Counted from the stretch's first letter, positions 53,646 through 63,236 are shown. The stretch: DNA of 64,000 nt from Rhodobacteraceae bacterium NBU2976 (GCA_023630215.1 JALPRQ010000001.1:62001-126000); one strand, 5' to 3'. Translations and numbers: made by a program. The notes: generated from the letters alone by a model not told the origin.

Positions 53646-53661
53646 ATTGCCACGTGGCAAT
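53646..53661. repeat. 16-bp palindrome ATTGCCACGTGGCAAT, copy 2
   Basis: The same perfect palindrome as at 52019 and 53732, here 41 bases after the stop of the DUF2269 gene. Confidence 0.9.
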
Positions 53662-53731
53662 CGGGCGGACCCAGATCGACGCGTTTTTAGCAGGCCCCCG
53701 GTATAGCATTGTTTTTATTTAATATAATGCG

Positions 53732-53747
53732 ATTGCCACGTGGCAAT
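53732..53747. repeat. 16-bp palindrome ATTGCCACGTGGCAAT, copy 3
   Basis: The third copy lies after an AT-rich stretch with TATAAT (53723-53728) and 14 bases beyond the end of the small minus-strand gene. Centre-to-centre distance to copy 2 is 86 bases. Confidence 0.9.
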
Positions 53748-53761
53748 TTCAGGCCACCACT

Positions 53762-53938
53762 TTAGCGACGACCTTTCAACAAAACCGTCGCCACAAAGAA
53801 TATTCCGATCAGGATTCCCCATCCTACCCAAGCTTTGTCGCCGGACACATATTCGGCAATCTCGGGGCCAAAGGCTTCGGACAGGCCGTCCCCAATCACC
53901 TGCGGCACATTTTTCAGGAAGTTGCTGAGGGGTTCCAT
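53762..53938 (-). CDS. Small single-helix membrane protein (58 aa)
   Basis: A short gene read on the minus strand: MEPLSNFLKNVPQVIGDGLS at the start, a middle AFGPEIAEYVSGDKAW and one hydrophobic helix VGWGILIGIFFVATVLL ending in basic KGRR. The ATG at 53938 has GGAG about nine bases ahead, and a TAA stop ends it at 53762. The amphipathic front plus single helix with a positive tail is typical of real small membrane proteins. It sits 39 bases after the secreted-protein gene and may share its transcript. Confidence 0.65.
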   Translation of the reverse strand: MEPLSNFLKNVPQVIGDGLSEAFGPEIAEYVSGDKAWVGWGILIGIFFVATVLLKGRR

Positions 53939-53977
53939 GATCCGGCTCCGATATCAGTCTGCTGCGTCTATCGTCAT

Positions 53978-54640
53978 CTATTCGGGGGAATTCTGCAACT
54001 CGTTATCGATCAGGACATCTGTTGTGCGGGCAAAGGTGGCATCGGCCTGATCTCCGAGCGTCAGAATTTGCTGGATGTTCGTGTCAGGGATTGCCGATCT
54101 GTCCTGCCAGTTCAGGTTCAACCCCGACAGCATCGGAAACCCGCTGGTCGAGGCGATGGCATAAATATTCACGTTAGGGGCGACCTCGACCGCCTGATCA
54201 TGGGGATGATACAAAAAGGTCAGCACACCAAATTCGTTATTTTCTAACAAGAACAGGTAATAAAGGTTGGGCGCATGAACAGGCACCTTCTGTGGGTCAA
54301 CCGGAAGGGTCAGATCGCGATCCAATGCGATTTCCAATTTGTCCAGAAGCTCCAACGCCGGGTATTTGCGCATACTGATCCCGAACGGGCTGCCAATTTC
54401 GCGGTCACGCTGTTGTGCGGCCTCGGTCCCGATGGCCACGACATGCAGCATATCCCCTTCCGTGTAATCCTCGGCAAATGGCAGCATTCCGGTCTGATCG
54501 CGATATTCTGCAATCAAATCGACAATGCGCACCACATCCGCAACCCGTTTGTGACCGGCATCAGTCTGATACCGATCCTCCAACGATTGCGCATCAGCAA
54601 TAGACGCGCACAACAACAAACCGATCAGCGCAAGTCTCAT
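53978..54640 (-). CDS. Secreted protein of unknown function
   Basis: A 220-residue exported protein with signal peptide MRLALIGLLLCASIADAQ. The mature part starts SLEDRYQTDAGHKRVADVVR and includes EYRDQTGMLPFAED, a pattern that recalls the pseudopilin-like sequences where a helix precedes a glycine-proline turn, but there is no prepilin cleavage site. No family is recognised. It follows hslO on the same strand by 17 bases, so it likely shares that transcript. Confidence 0.7.
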   Translation of the reverse strand: MRLALIGLLLCASIADAQSLEDRYQTDAGHKRVADVVRIVDLIAEYRDQTGMLPFAEDYTEGDMLHVVAIGTEAAQQRDREIGSPFGISMRKYPALELLDKLEIALDRDLTLPVDPQKVPVHAPNLYYLFLLENNEFGVLTFLYHPHDQAVEVAPNVNIYAIASTSGFPMLSGLNLNWQDRSAIPDTNIQQILTLGDQADATFARTTDVLIDNELQNSPE

Positions 54641-54657
54641 ATCTCGAGCTTAGCGCA

Positions 54658-55638
54658 TTACTTGTTGGCTTCAAAACCCAGTTCATCGGGGTTGAATTCA
54701 TAATGTGCACCGCAAAACTGACAATCGGCGGTCACTTTGCCGTCGTTCGTGGTCATATGACCGATATCCTTGGCGGAATAGATCGACATCGCCTGCCTTA
54801 CCTTTTCGGGACTACAGGTGCAGCCAAAGCGCACGGGTTGTGCTTCGAAAATGCGCGGTTGTTCTTCGTGGAACAGGCGGATCAGCAGTTCGTCGGGTGA
54901 AACATGCGGGCCAATCAATTCGGTCAGTTCGACGCTTTCCAGCAGAATCGTGGCCCGGTTCCAGTTCTCGGCATCCGACCCGTCAAGCAGATCATCCGCG
55001 GTTAACAATCCCCCCTCGCCGCTGCCTTCGCCCGCCGCGAAGGGCGACGCCTTGGGCATATGCTGCAACAGCACTCCGCCACCACGCCATTCGGGATCTG
55101 AACCGGGTGTCGTTGACTGGGCAAGGGCAAGCGCAAACCGCGTTGGTAGTTGTTCTGACTGCGCAAAATAGGTTTCCGCACAGGAGGCGAGCGATCCACC
55201 TGCCAGCGGCGTAATCCCGGAATAGGGCTGTTTACCGTCGCCCTGATCGATCAGAATCGCAAACATGCCTTTGCCAAGCTGGGGAAAGGCCGGGCCTTCA
55301 GCATCCAGACGGTCCGCGTCAAAGCTGGCATAGGCACGAATTTGCGCCGGCTCCCCCGTCTGGCTTGGGGCATAGTAGTCGGTGGCAATCAGGCGAACCG
55401 GACCGTCACCCCGGATTTGCAGTGACAGACGCCATTTCAGCTTGATCGTCTGGCCAATCATCGCCGTCAACAGGGCCGCCTCGCCCACCAGGGCTTCGAC
55501 CACGGCAGGATAGTCATGCTGCTCCAGAATATTCTTCAATACGCCATCCAGCCGCGCCACCCGGCCACGGACATCTGCATGGTCAAGTTGAAAGGGCAGT
55601 ATCGTGTCGTCCCAGGCAATCTTTGCGGCAGTGGTCAT
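54658..55638 (-). CDS. hslO: Redox-regulated chaperone Hsp33
   Basis: A 326-residue Hsp33 holdase, activated when oxidants release its zinc. The zinc site is at the C-terminus: CTCSPEKVRQAM (CxC) and CQFCGAHYEF (CxxC) about 30 residues later. The N-terminal domain has RLDGVLKNILEQHDYP and GDGPVRLIATDYY, typical of the family. The front is slightly longer than in E. coli. It is divergent from the sulfotransferase gene. Confidence 0.95.
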   Translation of the reverse strand: MTTAAKIAWDDTILPFQLDHADVRGRVARLDGVLKNILEQHDYPAVVEALVGEAALLTAMIGQTIKLKWRLSLQIRGDGPVRLIATDYYAPSQTGEPAQIRAYASFDADRLDAEGPAFPQLGKGMFAILIDQGDGKQPYSGITPLAGGSLASCAETYFAQSEQLPTRFALALAQSTTPGSDPEWRGGGVLLQHMPKASPFAAGEGSGEGGLLTADDLLDGSDAENWNRATILLESVELTELIGPHVSPDELLIRLFHEEQPRIFEAQPVRFGCTCSPEKVRQAMSIYSAKDIGHMTTNDGKVTADCQFCGAHYEFNPDELGFEANK

Positions 55639-55770
55639 CAGGGAATCCTTGGTCGTGATCGAAAGGGTTCAGATAGGGCGTTTCCTGCAAACATTCAAAT
55701 CCCAAAATATTGAGGTCTTGCCGTAACTATGGCGTCACGTTAGAAACCGTTGACTTTGGAGACACGAAAG

Positions 55771-56574
55771 ATGGGTTTTCCCGGGACCTGGATGACAGAG
55801 AGTGAGACGATGCTGTATCGTGTCGTCCCCAAATGTGCCTGCTCGACCATCGGACAGATCATGTTCTATGGCGACCACGGAGAATTCTTCGATGGCGACA
55901 TTCATGATGCCAAAGACGGGCTCCATAAATGGGGTATCGACAACAGCAAAGAGCTGATCACCAAACGGGTGCAGGATCAATCGGTCTATGCCTTTACCTG
56001 CGTGCGAAATCCCTATTCCCGGGTTCTGTCGGCCTTCTTTGATAAAATCGCCGGCATTCAGCGCAACGGGAAACGTTATCGCGGAAATCTGGTGCCGATG
56101 CTGGTGCGTAAATATGGCATTGATGTCGAGGATGATTTTGATCAGATCGCCTCGTTTCGCCGGTTCCTGCTGTTTGCACGTGACACCATCAAATATCGCA
56201 AACCGATGGACCCCGACATCCACTGGTCGGCAATGTCGGGTCATATCTCGACCTATATCGCCAATGGTGGCCGTTTTAACCGCATCATCACGACCGAGGA
56301 TTTTAACACCGGCATGGGCGCGGTTTTGTCCGAAGTTGAACAAAAACATCCCGTCGATCTGAAAACCCTTCCCCGGTTTAACGAGAGCGAAGGGCACGGC
56401 CCCAAGCGGGCGTTTCCGGTCGAAGACTATTTCGACGATCTGGCGGTGCATTTGATGTATGAAATCTATAACCGCGATTTCAACCTGTTCAAATATGACC
56501 GAGAGCCCGGTAAAGCGGCGCCAAAGGCTGAAATCGATCTGGACGAAGTGCACGCAAAGCTTAGCGGGCGCTAA
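55771..56574 (+). CDS. Sulfotransferase-family protein
   Basis: A 267-residue sulfotransferase-like protein of the carbohydrate (HNK-1/chondroitin, sulfotransfer_2) group. The PAPS 5'-phosphosulfate loop is VVPKCACSTIGQIMFYGD near residue 20, and the 3'-phosphate motif is CVRNPYSRVLSAFFDKI near residue 80. It should transfer sulfate to a surface or secreted sugar. The ATG at 55771 has TGGAG nine bases upstream. A stand-alone gene, convergent with dxs. Confidence 0.84.
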   Translation: MGFPGTWMTESETMLYRVVPKCACSTIGQIMFYGDHGEFFDGDIHDAKDGLHKWGIDNSKELITKRVQDQSVYAFTCVRNPYSRVLSAFFDKIAGIQRNGKRYRGNLVPMLVRKYGIDVEDDFDQIASFRRFLLFARDTIKYRKPMDPDIHWSAMSGHISTYIANGGRFNRIITTEDFNTGMGAVLSEVEQKHPVDLKTLPRFNESEGHGPKRAFPVEDYFDDLAVHLMYEIYNRDFNLFKYDREPGKAAPKAEIDLDEVHAKLSGR

Positions 56575-56579
56575 AAACG

Positions 56580-58502
56580 TCAGGCGCGTTTGGCCTTGAT
56601 CTGACCGATCCCAAGCACATCCAGAACCCGGGTTTCGATATCCGCCGCATTCAGGTGGGCGGTGTCATACATCGCCTTGGGGCTGTCCTGCTGGATGAAG
56701 CTGTCGGGCAAGGTCATGGACCGGAATTTCAGACCCTGATCAAACACGCCTTCGTCGGATAGCAATTGCGCGACGTGGCTTCCGAAACCACCTATCGCGC
56801 CTTCCTCGATGGTGATCAAAGCTTCGTGGTTGGCGGCCAGTTGGAGGATCATCTCGCGATCCAGCGGCTTGGCGAAACGGGCGTCGGCGATGGTGGGGGT
56901 GATGCCTTTGGCGGACAGCGCCTCGGCGGCTTTTTGGACCTCGGATAGCCGGGTGCCGAAGGACAGGATGGCGACGCGCTTGCCGTCCTGAATGATGCGA
57001 CCTTTGCCGATTTCTAGAACTTCGCCTTTTTCCGGCAGTTCGATCCCGACACCCTCGCCCCGCGGATAGCGGAAGGCGGAGGGGCGGTCGTTGATGCTGG
57101 CGGCAGTGGCGACCATGTGGATCAGTTCAGCCTCGTCCGCCGCGGCCATCACGACGAAATCGGGTAGGTTGGCGAGGAAGGCAATGTCGAATGATCCGGC
57201 GTGGGTCGGTCCGTCAGCACCGACCAATCCGGCGCGGTCGATGGCGAAGCGGACGGGCAGGCCCTGCACCGCCACGTCATGCACGATCTGGTCGTATCCG
57301 CGTTGCAAGAAGGTCGAATAGATCGCCACGAACGGTTTCATTCCGCCAGCGGCGAGGCCTGCGGCAAACGTCACAGCGTGCTGTTCGGCAATCCCCACAT
57401 CAAACGTGCGTTTCGGGAAGCGGTCGGCAAATTTGTCCAATCCGGTGCCGTCGGGCATCGCGGCGGTGATGGCGACGATCTTGGTGTCACCCTCGGCCTG
57501 TTTGATCAGGGCGTCGGCGAAAATGCTGGTGTAGCTGGGCGCGTTGGACACGGATTTGCGCACTTTACCTGTGGCCACGTCAAACTTGCCCCGCGCATGA
57601 CCACGGTCCGCGGAATGTTCGGCGTGACGATAGCCTTTGCCCTTTTTGGTAATCGCGTGGATCAGGACGGGACCATCGGCGCGATCCTTGACGGTACGCA
57701 GGACGGATAGCAGTTGGTCCATATCGTGACCGTCGATGGGGCCGACATAGGAAAAGCCCAACTCCTCGAACATGGTGCCGCCGACGGTCATGGATTTCAC
57801 CATTTCCTTGGCGCGCCGCGCCCCTTCCTGGAACGGTTCGGGCAGCAGGCTGACGGCCCCCTTGGCGGCGGCTTTCAGTTCCTGAAAGGGTTCGCCAGCG
57901 TAAAGTCGAGAGAGGTAGGTTGATAGTGCGCCGACGGGTGGGGCGATGGACATGTCGTTGTCGTTCAGGATCACGATCATGCGTTTGCCAAGGTGGCCGG
58001 CATTGTTCATCGCCTCGAACGCCATGCCGGCGGACATGGCACCGTCGCCGATCACCGCGATCACGTCACCGATGCCGTGTTCCGGCGCACCGCCGAGTTC
58101 GCGGGCCATGGTAAAGCCAAGCGCGGTGGAGATTGACGTTGATGAATGGCCAGCGCCGAAGGGATCGTAGTCACTTTCGGCGCGTTTGGTGAAGCCGGAC
58201 AAGCCACCACCGGTGCGCAGCGTCCGCATCCGGTCGCGGCGTCCGGTCAGGATTTTGTGCGGGTAACATTGATGGCCAACGTCCCAGATGATCCGGTCTT
58301 TGGGCGCATCAAACACGGCGTGCAACGCGACCGTCAGTTCCACCACACCAAGGCCAGCGCCCAGATGGCCGCCGGTTTCGGAGACGATGTCGATCACCTC
58401 GGCGCGCACCTCATCCGCCAATGTCCGCAGGTCGGCGTCCGACAGCGGTTTCATATCCGCTGGCGTTTTCACGCGATCTAGGATGGGCGTTTTGCTGGTC
58501 AC
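56580..58502 (-). CDS. dxs: 1-deoxy-D-xylulose-5-phosphate synthase
   Basis: A 640-residue ThDP enzyme, first step of the MEP route to isopentenyl diphosphate. The ThDP motif is [20 protein letters not shown] with NDNDMSI following. [31 protein letters not shown] and, in the transketolase half, [15 protein letters not shown] and [18 protein letters not shown] are conserved. It follows ispA by 12 bases in the operon that runs from the histone-deacetylase-like gene through xseB and ispA to dxs. Confidence 0.97.
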   Translation of the reverse strand: MTSKTPILDRVKTPADMKPLSDADLRTLADEVRAEVIDIVSETGGHLGAGLGVVELTVALHAVFDAPKDRIIWDVGHQCYPHKILTGRRDRMRTLRTGGGLSGFTKRAESDYDPFGAGHSSTSISTALGFTMARELGGAPEHGIGDVIAVIGDGAMSAGMAFEAMNNAGHLGKRMIVILNDNDMSIAPPVGALSTYLSRLYAGEPFQELKAAAKGAVSLLPEPFQEGARRAKEMVKSMTVGGTMFEELGFSYVGPIDGHDMDQLLSVLRTVKDRADGPVLIHAITKKGKGYRHAEHSADRGHARGKFDVATGKVRKSVSNAPSYTSIFADALIKQAEGDTKIVAITAAMPDGTGLDKFADRFPKRTFDVGIAEQHAVTFAAGLAAGGMKPFVAIYSTFLQRGYDQIVHDVAVQGLPVRFAIDRAGLVGADGPTHAGSFDIAFLANLPDFVVMAAADEAELIHMVATAASINDRPSAFRYPRGEGVGIELPEKGEVLEIGKGRIIQDGKRVAILSFGTRLSEVQKAAEALSAKGITPTIADARFAKPLDREMILQLAANHEALITIEEGAIGGFGSHVAQLLSDEGVFDQGLKFRSMTLPDSFIQQDSPKAMYDTAHLNAADIETRVLDVLGIGQIKAKRA

Positions 58503-58514
58503 GTCACTTGGTCC

Positions 58515-59360
58515 TTAAGCTGCGCGGCTTATCGTATATCGCGCGGCATCACGCAAGTTGTCTGCCTTTTCGCCAAAGGGCGCAAGGGCATCGATTGCCG
58601 CATCGACCAGTTCAGCGGCACGGGATTTGGCCCCCTCCAGTCCCAGAAGCGACACAAATGTTGCCTTGCCTGCCGCTTCGTCCTTGCGCAGACGTTTGCC
58701 CGTGGCTTCGGGGTCGCCGATCACATCCAAAATGTCATCCTGTATCTGGAAGGCAAGGCCAAGGGCGTCGGCATAGTTGCCAAGCGGCGTAGGGTCTTTC
58801 CATGCCAGTATCGCGCCTGCCTCGGCAGACCAGCGGATCAGGGCACCGGTTTTCTTGGCCTGAAGGGCGGTGATTTCCTCCAGTGTTAGCGGGGTCGCGG
58901 CGGTTTCGGCGGCGATGTCCATCGCCTGCCCGCCAACCATACCGTTCACACCGCTGGCATCCGCCATACGGCGCAGCAGGTCCAGATGACCCGCCCCTGC
59001 CAGATAGCCGAACGCCTGCGTTTGGAGCGCGTCACCAACCAGAACGGCGGTGGCCTCGTCCCATTTTACATGGACAGTTGGCTGACCACGTCGAAGATCG
59101 TCATCGTCCATGCAGGGGAGATCATCATGGACCAGCGAATAGGCGTGCATACATTCAATCGCCGCTGCAACCGGATCGGCATCCACGACATCAAATAGCG
59201 CCGCGCTTTCGTAAACCAGAAAAGCCCGCAGCCGTTTACCGCCATTCAGAACGGCATAGCGCATGGCTTCGGCGATCTTGTTGTCCGCCGATGGGAGGGT
59301 ATCGTGCAAATAGGCTTCGACCCGCTCGGCAGCGGCTTTCAGGGCGAAGTCAAAGGGCAT
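58515..59360 (-). CDS. ispA: Farnesyl-diphosphate synthase (polyprenyl synthetase)
   Basis: A 281-residue prenyl transferase making farnesyl (or geranyl) diphosphate, feeding ubiquinone and other isoprenoids. The first Asp-rich motif is LVHDDLPCMDDDDLRRG, preceded by GGKRLRAFLVYES; the second is FQIQDDILDVIGD. The ATG at 59360 shares bases with the stop of xseB (TGATG), fixing the start. It is flanked by xseB and dxs as in many proteobacteria. Confidence 0.95.
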   Translation of the reverse strand: MPFDFALKAAAERVEAYLHDTLPSADNKIAEAMRYAVLNGGKRLRAFLVYESAALFDVVDADPVAAAIECMHAYSLVHDDLPCMDDDDLRRGQPTVHVKWDEATAVLVGDALQTQAFGYLAGAGHLDLLRRMADASGVNGMVGGQAMDIAAETAATPLTLEEITALQAKKTGALIRWSAEAGAILAWKDPTPLGNYADALGLAFQIQDDILDVIGDPEATGKRLRKDEAAGKATFVSLLGLEGAKSRAAELVDAAIDALAPFGEKADNLRDAARYTISRAA

Positions 59361-59602
59361 CAGGAAATCTCGACCGGGTTCGCCCCCGTGGCGTTTCCAT
59401 TGCCGTCGCTGGTGATCTGCGCGACTTTTTCTTCGGCGGATTTCAGTTTGGCTTCGCAATGCGCCTTTAGCGCTGCGCCCTTTTCGTAAAGCTTGATGGA
59501 ATCTTCCAGTGGCACATTGCCGGATTCCAGTTGACCGACCACGGTTTCAAGGGCGGCCATGGCATCTTCGAAAGACATGTCTTTGACGGGTTTGTCGGTC
59601 AT
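59360..59602 (-). CDS. xseB: Exodeoxyribonuclease VII small subunit
   Basis: An 80-residue small subunit of exonuclease VII, which degrades single-stranded DNA with XseA. The core SFEDAMAALETVVGQLESGN and VPLEDSIKLYEKGAALKAHC is the complete family signature. The tail is short and polar. It lies between the histone-deacetylase-like gene (4-base overlap) and ispA (TGATG). The large subunit gene is not in this window. Confidence 0.96.
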   Translation of the reverse strand: MTDKPVKDMSFEDAMAALETVVGQLESGNVPLEDSIKLYEKGAALKAHCEAKLKSAEEKVAQITSDGNGNATGANPVEIS

Positions 59603-60510
59603 ATTCCACGCTCCATCAGGGTTTTCACATGGGCGGCAGCAGATGTCGCCAGCCCCTCAAGATCATATCCGCCTTCCAAAGTCGAGACCACCCTGCCGTC
59701 ACAATGCTGATCCGCAAGGTCGCAGAGTTGAGCGGTGGCCCAGGCGAAATCCTCGGCCTCCCAATTCAGATTGGCGAGGGGGTCGAGGCGGTGCGCGTCG
59801 AATCCGGCGGAGATCAGGATCAGGTCGGGTTTGGCGGTGTCGATGAAGGACAGAACTTGGGTTTCCATCGCATGGCGGAAGGCTGCGCCGTCGGACATGG
59901 GTTTCAAGGGGACGTTCAGGATATTGTCATGCGCACCGCGTTCATGCGGCGCGCCGGTGCCCGGATAAAGCGGCATCTGGTGGGTGGAGGCGAAGAAGAT
60001 GTTTTCGTCGTCCCAGACCAGATCCTGTGTCCCGTTGCCGTGATGCACATCGAAATCCATGATCGCGACGCGGTTTGCCCCGTTGGCCAATGCATGTTTG
60101 GCGGCAATGGCGACATTGCCGAACAGGCAGAAGCCCATCGCGGTTTCCCGTTCGGCGTGGTGTCCCGGCGGGCGGATGGCGCAAAAGGCGTTTTTGACCT
60201 TTCCACCCATGACCATATCGACCGCCTTGATATTCGCGCCGACACCGCGATAAGCGGCGGCCAGCGATCCGGCGGACATATGGGTGTCAGCGTCTAGCGG
60301 CCCCTCGCCATGGGATTTAATGCGGTCTAGGTAAGATTGCGGGTGCGCCAGCAGGATATGCGCATCGTCAGCCAGCGGCGCGTCCTTTCGCACCAGATCA
60401 AAATCGGCGAGAGCGTCCAGCACCGCCCCTAACCGCTCCACCCGTTCGGGGTGGCCAGCCGGGGTGATATGGCCAAGGCAATCCTCATGCGTGATCAAAG
60501 CAGTTGTCAT
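59599..60510 (-). CDS. Histone-deacetylase-family hydrolase
   Basis: A 303-residue zinc deacetylase of the HDAC/AcuC/polyamine-deacetylase fold. The catalytic His pair is in IRPPGHHAERETAMGFCLFG, and zinc ligands come from MDFDVHHGNGTQ and SAGFDAHRLDPL. Bacterial members act on acetylated polyamines, small amides or proteins; which one applies here cannot be told. The ATG at 60510 begins the family-typical ALITHEDCLGHITPAGHPER. It is the first gene of the xseB-ispA-dxs operon. Confidence 0.93.
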   Translation of the reverse strand: MTTALITHEDCLGHITPAGHPERVERLGAVLDALADFDLVRKDAPLADDAHILLAHPQSYLDRIKSHGEGPLDADTHMSAGSLAAAYRGVGANIKAVDMVMGGKVKNAFCAIRPPGHHAERETAMGFCLFGNVAIAAKHALANGANRVAIMDFDVHHGNGTQDLVWDDENIFFASTHQMPLYPGTGAPHERGAHDNILNVPLKPMSDGAAFRHAMETQVLSFIDTAKPDLILISAGFDAHRLDPLANLNWEAEDFAWATAQLCDLADQHCDGRVVSTLEGGYDLEGLATSAAAHVKTLMERGI

Positions 60511-60564
60511 GCGCACGAAGCTAGGCGAGGATGCCCCCACCCTCAACCCGTGACGGAGGACATT

Positions 60565-61161
60565 TTGCGCATTTTTTGGATGATTTTACTGCTGCCCTGT
60601 GCAGTTTTGGCCGAGCCTGTCGAACCGTGGCGGGTGATTGCCTCGCTCACCGGGAATTGGAGCGACACGGCGTTTATAGATCGGGTCGTGCTGGTCGAGG
60701 TGGAGGATGAACGTCTTGGCCCAGTGCTGGACCTGATCGTCTATGCAGAAAATCCTGACACGTACGAATTTGACGAGGTTGCGCGCATCCATGATGTCGC
60801 ATGGCAGGGGCGTATGTGGGGGACGCACGCGACAATGATCGAAACCGAAGCGGGGTCGATTGAAATCCAGTCGATGAACGAAGCCATCGGGCGCAATCGC
60901 TGGCATGAAACGCTGACCATTGCCTATCGCGACGGGGCGTTTCGGGTTGCCGGGTTATATAATGATTCCTATGACACGCTTGATCTGGAGGCAGGTGGCG
61001 GGTGCAGTCTGAATTTTCTGACTGGCGAAGGCGAGATATTCGACAGCAAGTGGGAAACCACCCCTTTTACCCATTCGATCCCGGCCCTTGAACTGTCCTA
61101 CTGGAACGCGTCCGAAGCCTATGCGGAATGCCGCAAATACATGCCGGAACGTCTCGACTAA
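60565..61161 (+). CDS. Secreted protein of unknown function
   Basis: An exported protein of about 198 residues that I do not recognise. The start is uncertain: a TTG at 60565 follows GGAGGA by four bases and gives the signal peptide [19 protein letters not shown]; a GTG at 60550 is an alternative. The mature part begins [20 protein letters not shown] and contains [20 protein letters not shown] and a Cys-containing [11 protein letters not shown], a beta-rich look reminiscent of propeller-like exported proteins. Its stop overlaps the ATG of mutM (TAATG), so they are co-transcribed. Confidence 0.7.
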   Translation: MRIFWMILLLPCAVLAEPVEPWRVIASLTGNWSDTAFIDRVVLVEVEDERLGPVLDLIVYAENPDTYEFDEVARIHDVAWQGRMWGTHATMIETEAGSIEIQSMNEAIGRNRWHETLTIAYRDGAFRVAGLYNDSYDTLDLEAGGGCSLNFLTGEGEIFDSKWETTPFTHSIPALELSYWNASEAYAECRKYMPERLD

Positions 61162-62000
61162 TGCCCGAACTGCCCGAAGTTGAAACCGTGATGCAGGGTC
61201 TGATTCCCGTGATGGAAGGGCAGCGGATCGTCCGCGTTGACATCCGTCGCCCGGACCTACGCTGGCCGTTTCCGGTTGATATGCAGGCGCGGCTGGAGGG
61301 CCAGCGTGTGACACGGTTTCAACGGCGGGCGAAATATATTCTGGCGGGGTTGGAGTCGGGCGAGACGCTGCTGATCCATCTGGGCATGTCGGGGCGGATG
61401 CTGATTTTCGGCGGTGTGATTGGGGACCACCATCACGACCTGCCGGTGCCGGAAAAGCATGATCATGTCGTGTTGGATATGGAAAGCGGCGCACGAATTA
61501 CGTTTAACGACGCGCGGCGGTTCGGGGCGATGGACCTGTTTCGTGACGCGCACCCGCTGTTGGCAGCGTTGGGGCCAGAGCCGTTCGGGAACAGTTTCAA
61601 CGCGCAATATTTGGCGACCCGTCTGGCAGGGCGAAACATGCCGATCAAGGCAGCGCTGTTGGATCAACGGATCGTGGCGGGGCTGGGCAACATCTATGTG
61701 TGCGAGGCGCTGTGGCGTTCGGGCATATCGCCGACACGGGCCGCGGGGCGGATCGGCGCACGGCGGATCGAAACGCTGGTCAGCGATATCCGCGCGGTGT
61801 TGCAGGAAGCGATCGCGTCAGGTGGGTCGTCATTGCGCGACCATCGGAAAACCAATGGCGAACTGGGCTATTTCCAGCATAATTTCGCAGCCTATGACCG
61901 CGAAGGAAAACCGTGCCACAAGGAGGATTGCACCGGCACGATCAAGCGGATTGTTCAGTCTGGTCGATCCAGCTTTTACTGCCCAAAATGCCAGAGGTGA
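61161..62000 (+). CDS. mutM: Formamidopyrimidine-DNA glycosylase
   Basis: A 279-residue Fpg/MutM glycosylase that removes 8-oxoguanine and ring-opened purines. The N-terminal catalytic Pro lies in [13 protein letters not shown], right after Met. The central helix-two-turn-helix is [18 protein letters not shown], and the C-terminal zinc finger is CHKEDC and CPKCQR. The ATG at 61161 is fixed by the need for Pro at position 2. It is read with the secreted-protein gene before it and the enoyl-CoA hydratase gene after it. Confidence 0.97.
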   Translation: MPELPEVETVMQGLIPVMEGQRIVRVDIRRPDLRWPFPVDMQARLEGQRVTRFQRRAKYILAGLESGETLLIHLGMSGRMLIFGGVIGDHHHDLPVPEKHDHVVLDMESGARITFNDARRFGAMDLFRDAHPLLAALGPEPFGNSFNAQYLATRLAGRNMPIKAALLDQRIVAGLGNIYVCEALWRSGISPTRAAGRIGARRIETLVSDIRAVLQEAIASGGSSLRDHRKTNGELGYFQHNFAAYDREGKPCHKEDCTGTIKRIVQSGRSSFYCPKCQR

Positions 62001-62052
62001 TTTGATCCCGGCGTTTCTCGTGTTAGGAAAAGTCAAACTGCTGGGGACTCAC

Positions 62053-62829
62053 ATGGCCTATGAAACACTACTGACCGACATCGATGAACATATCGGTCTG
62101 ATCACGCTAAACCGCCCAAAGGTGTTGAACGCCCTTAACGCACAATTGCTTGGCGAACTGGGACAGGCGCTGGCGGATATGGATGCGGACAGCACGGTGC
62201 GCTGCATTATTATCACGGGGTCGGACAAGGCGTTTGCCGCCGGGGCGGATGTCAAGGAAATGGCGGAAAAAGGCTATGTCGACATGTTCGGCGACGATTA
62301 TTTCACCGCCGAGGCCGAGGCGATTCTGCGGGTGCGCAAACCGATTATTGCGGCGGTTGCAGGGTATGCACTGGGGGGCGGATGCGAGCTTGCGATGATG
62401 TGCGATTTTATTCTGGCGGCAGACACCGCGAAGTTCGGCCAGCCGGAAATAAACCTTGGTATCGTCGCTGGGCTGGGCGGCACGCAGCGGTTGACCCGGT
62501 TCGTTGGTAAATCCAAATCGATGGAAATGCATCTGACAGGGCGGATGATGGACGCAGACGAAGCCGAGCGCGCCGGGCTGGTCAGCCGGGTGATTCCGGC
62601 CAATGACCTGTTGGCAGAAGCGCGCAAAACGGCGCTAAAAATCAGCGAAAAATCCATGCTGACTGCGATGGCCGTAAAAGAATGCGTAAACCGTGCCTAT
62701 GAAACCACATTGCGCGAGGGCTTGCTGTTTGAACGTCGGTCCTTCCATGCTGCGTTCGCCACGGATGACCAGTCCGAAGGAATGGAAGCCTTTATCGAAA
62801 AACGTGCTCCACAATTCCGTGACAAATAA
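62053..62829 (+). CDS. Enoyl-CoA hydratase
   Basis: A 258-residue crotonase-fold enzyme hydrating trans-2-enoyl-CoA in fatty-acid oxidation. The oxyanion-hole segments are [13 protein letters not shown] and [18 protein letters not shown]; the two catalytic Glu are present, one in GGGCELAM and one in [20 protein letters not shown]. The ATG at 62053 begins the usual [20 protein letters not shown]. It lies between mutM and rpsT, a conserved order in Rhodobacterales. Confidence 0.94.
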   Translation: MAYETLLTDIDEHIGLITLNRPKVLNALNAQLLGELGQALADMDADSTVRCIIITGSDKAFAAGADVKEMAEKGYVDMFGDDYFTAEAEAILRVRKPIIAAVAGYALGGGCELAMMCDFILAADTAKFGQPEINLGIVAGLGGTQRLTRFVGKSKSMEMHLTGRMMDADEAERAGLVSRVIPANDLLAEARKTALKISEKSMLTAMAVKECVNRAYETTLREGLLFERRSFHAAFATDDQSEGMEAFIEKRAPQFRDK

Positions 62830-62843
62830 GCAGGAAAAGGGCG

Positions 62844-62872
62844 TTGACTTAACTTTTGACCAGCGTTAGAGA
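62844..62872 (+). promoter_or_regulatory. Promoter of rpsT
   Basis: TTGACT (62844-62849) and TAGAGA (62867-62872) are spaced by 17 bases, 43 bases ahead of the rpsT start. This is a good sigma-70-type promoter for a strongly expressed ribosomal gene. Confidence 0.65.
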
Positions 62873-62914
62873 CACGCTTCATCTTCGAATCTCGAACGAA
62901 CCGGAATTATTGAC

Positions 62915-63181
62915 ATGGCAAATTCGCCTCAATCCAAGAAACGTGCACGCCAGACCGAGCGCCGCACCGCTGTGAACAAAATGCGCCGCACGCGTATCCG
63001 CACCTATCTGCGCAAGGTTGAAGAAGCCATTGCCGGTGGGGATCAGAAAGTCGCTGCAGAAGCGCTTCAGGCAGCACAGCCTGAATTGATGCGTGGCGCT
63101 GGCAAAGGCATCATGCACAAGAAAACCGCCAGCCGCAAAATGTCGCGCTTGGCCCATCGTGTGAAAGCGATGAACGCTTAA
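62915..63181 (+). CDS. rpsT: 30S ribosomal protein S20
   Basis: An 88-residue basic protein matching S20: [20 protein letters not shown] at the front, [20 protein letters not shown] and a C-terminal [20 protein letters not shown]. It binds 16S rRNA in the small subunit. It has its own promoter and terminator. In many relatives dnaA follows rpsT directly; here the next gene is a multicopper oxidase. Confidence 0.98.
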   Translation: MANSPQSKKRARQTERRTAVNKMRRTRIRTYLRKVEEAIAGGDQKVAAEALQAAQPELMRGAGKGIMHKKTASRKMSRLAHRVKAMNA

Positions 63182-63206
63182 ACCGGATTTCCTGACCGGA
63201 AATTGT

Positions 63207-63236
63207 AAAGCGCGTCCATTCGGGCGCGCTTTTGGT
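63207..63236 (+). terminator. Intrinsic terminator after rpsT
   Basis: Stem AAAGCGCGTCC/GGGCGCGCTTT (one T-G pair) with a short ATTC loop is followed by a T-rich tail, 26 bases after the rpsT stop. Confidence 0.85.

Noticed and set aside
52019-53747. Interpretation of the 16-bp palindromes as canonical parS sites
   Set aside because: The core CACGTG agrees but the outer bases (ATTGC/GCAAT) differ from the conserved parS sequence and no parA or parB gene is in the window.
61420-62052. Upstream extension of the enoyl-CoA hydratase frame into mutM
   Set aside because: The extension is a shadow of mutM; the hydratase family starts at the ATG at 62053.
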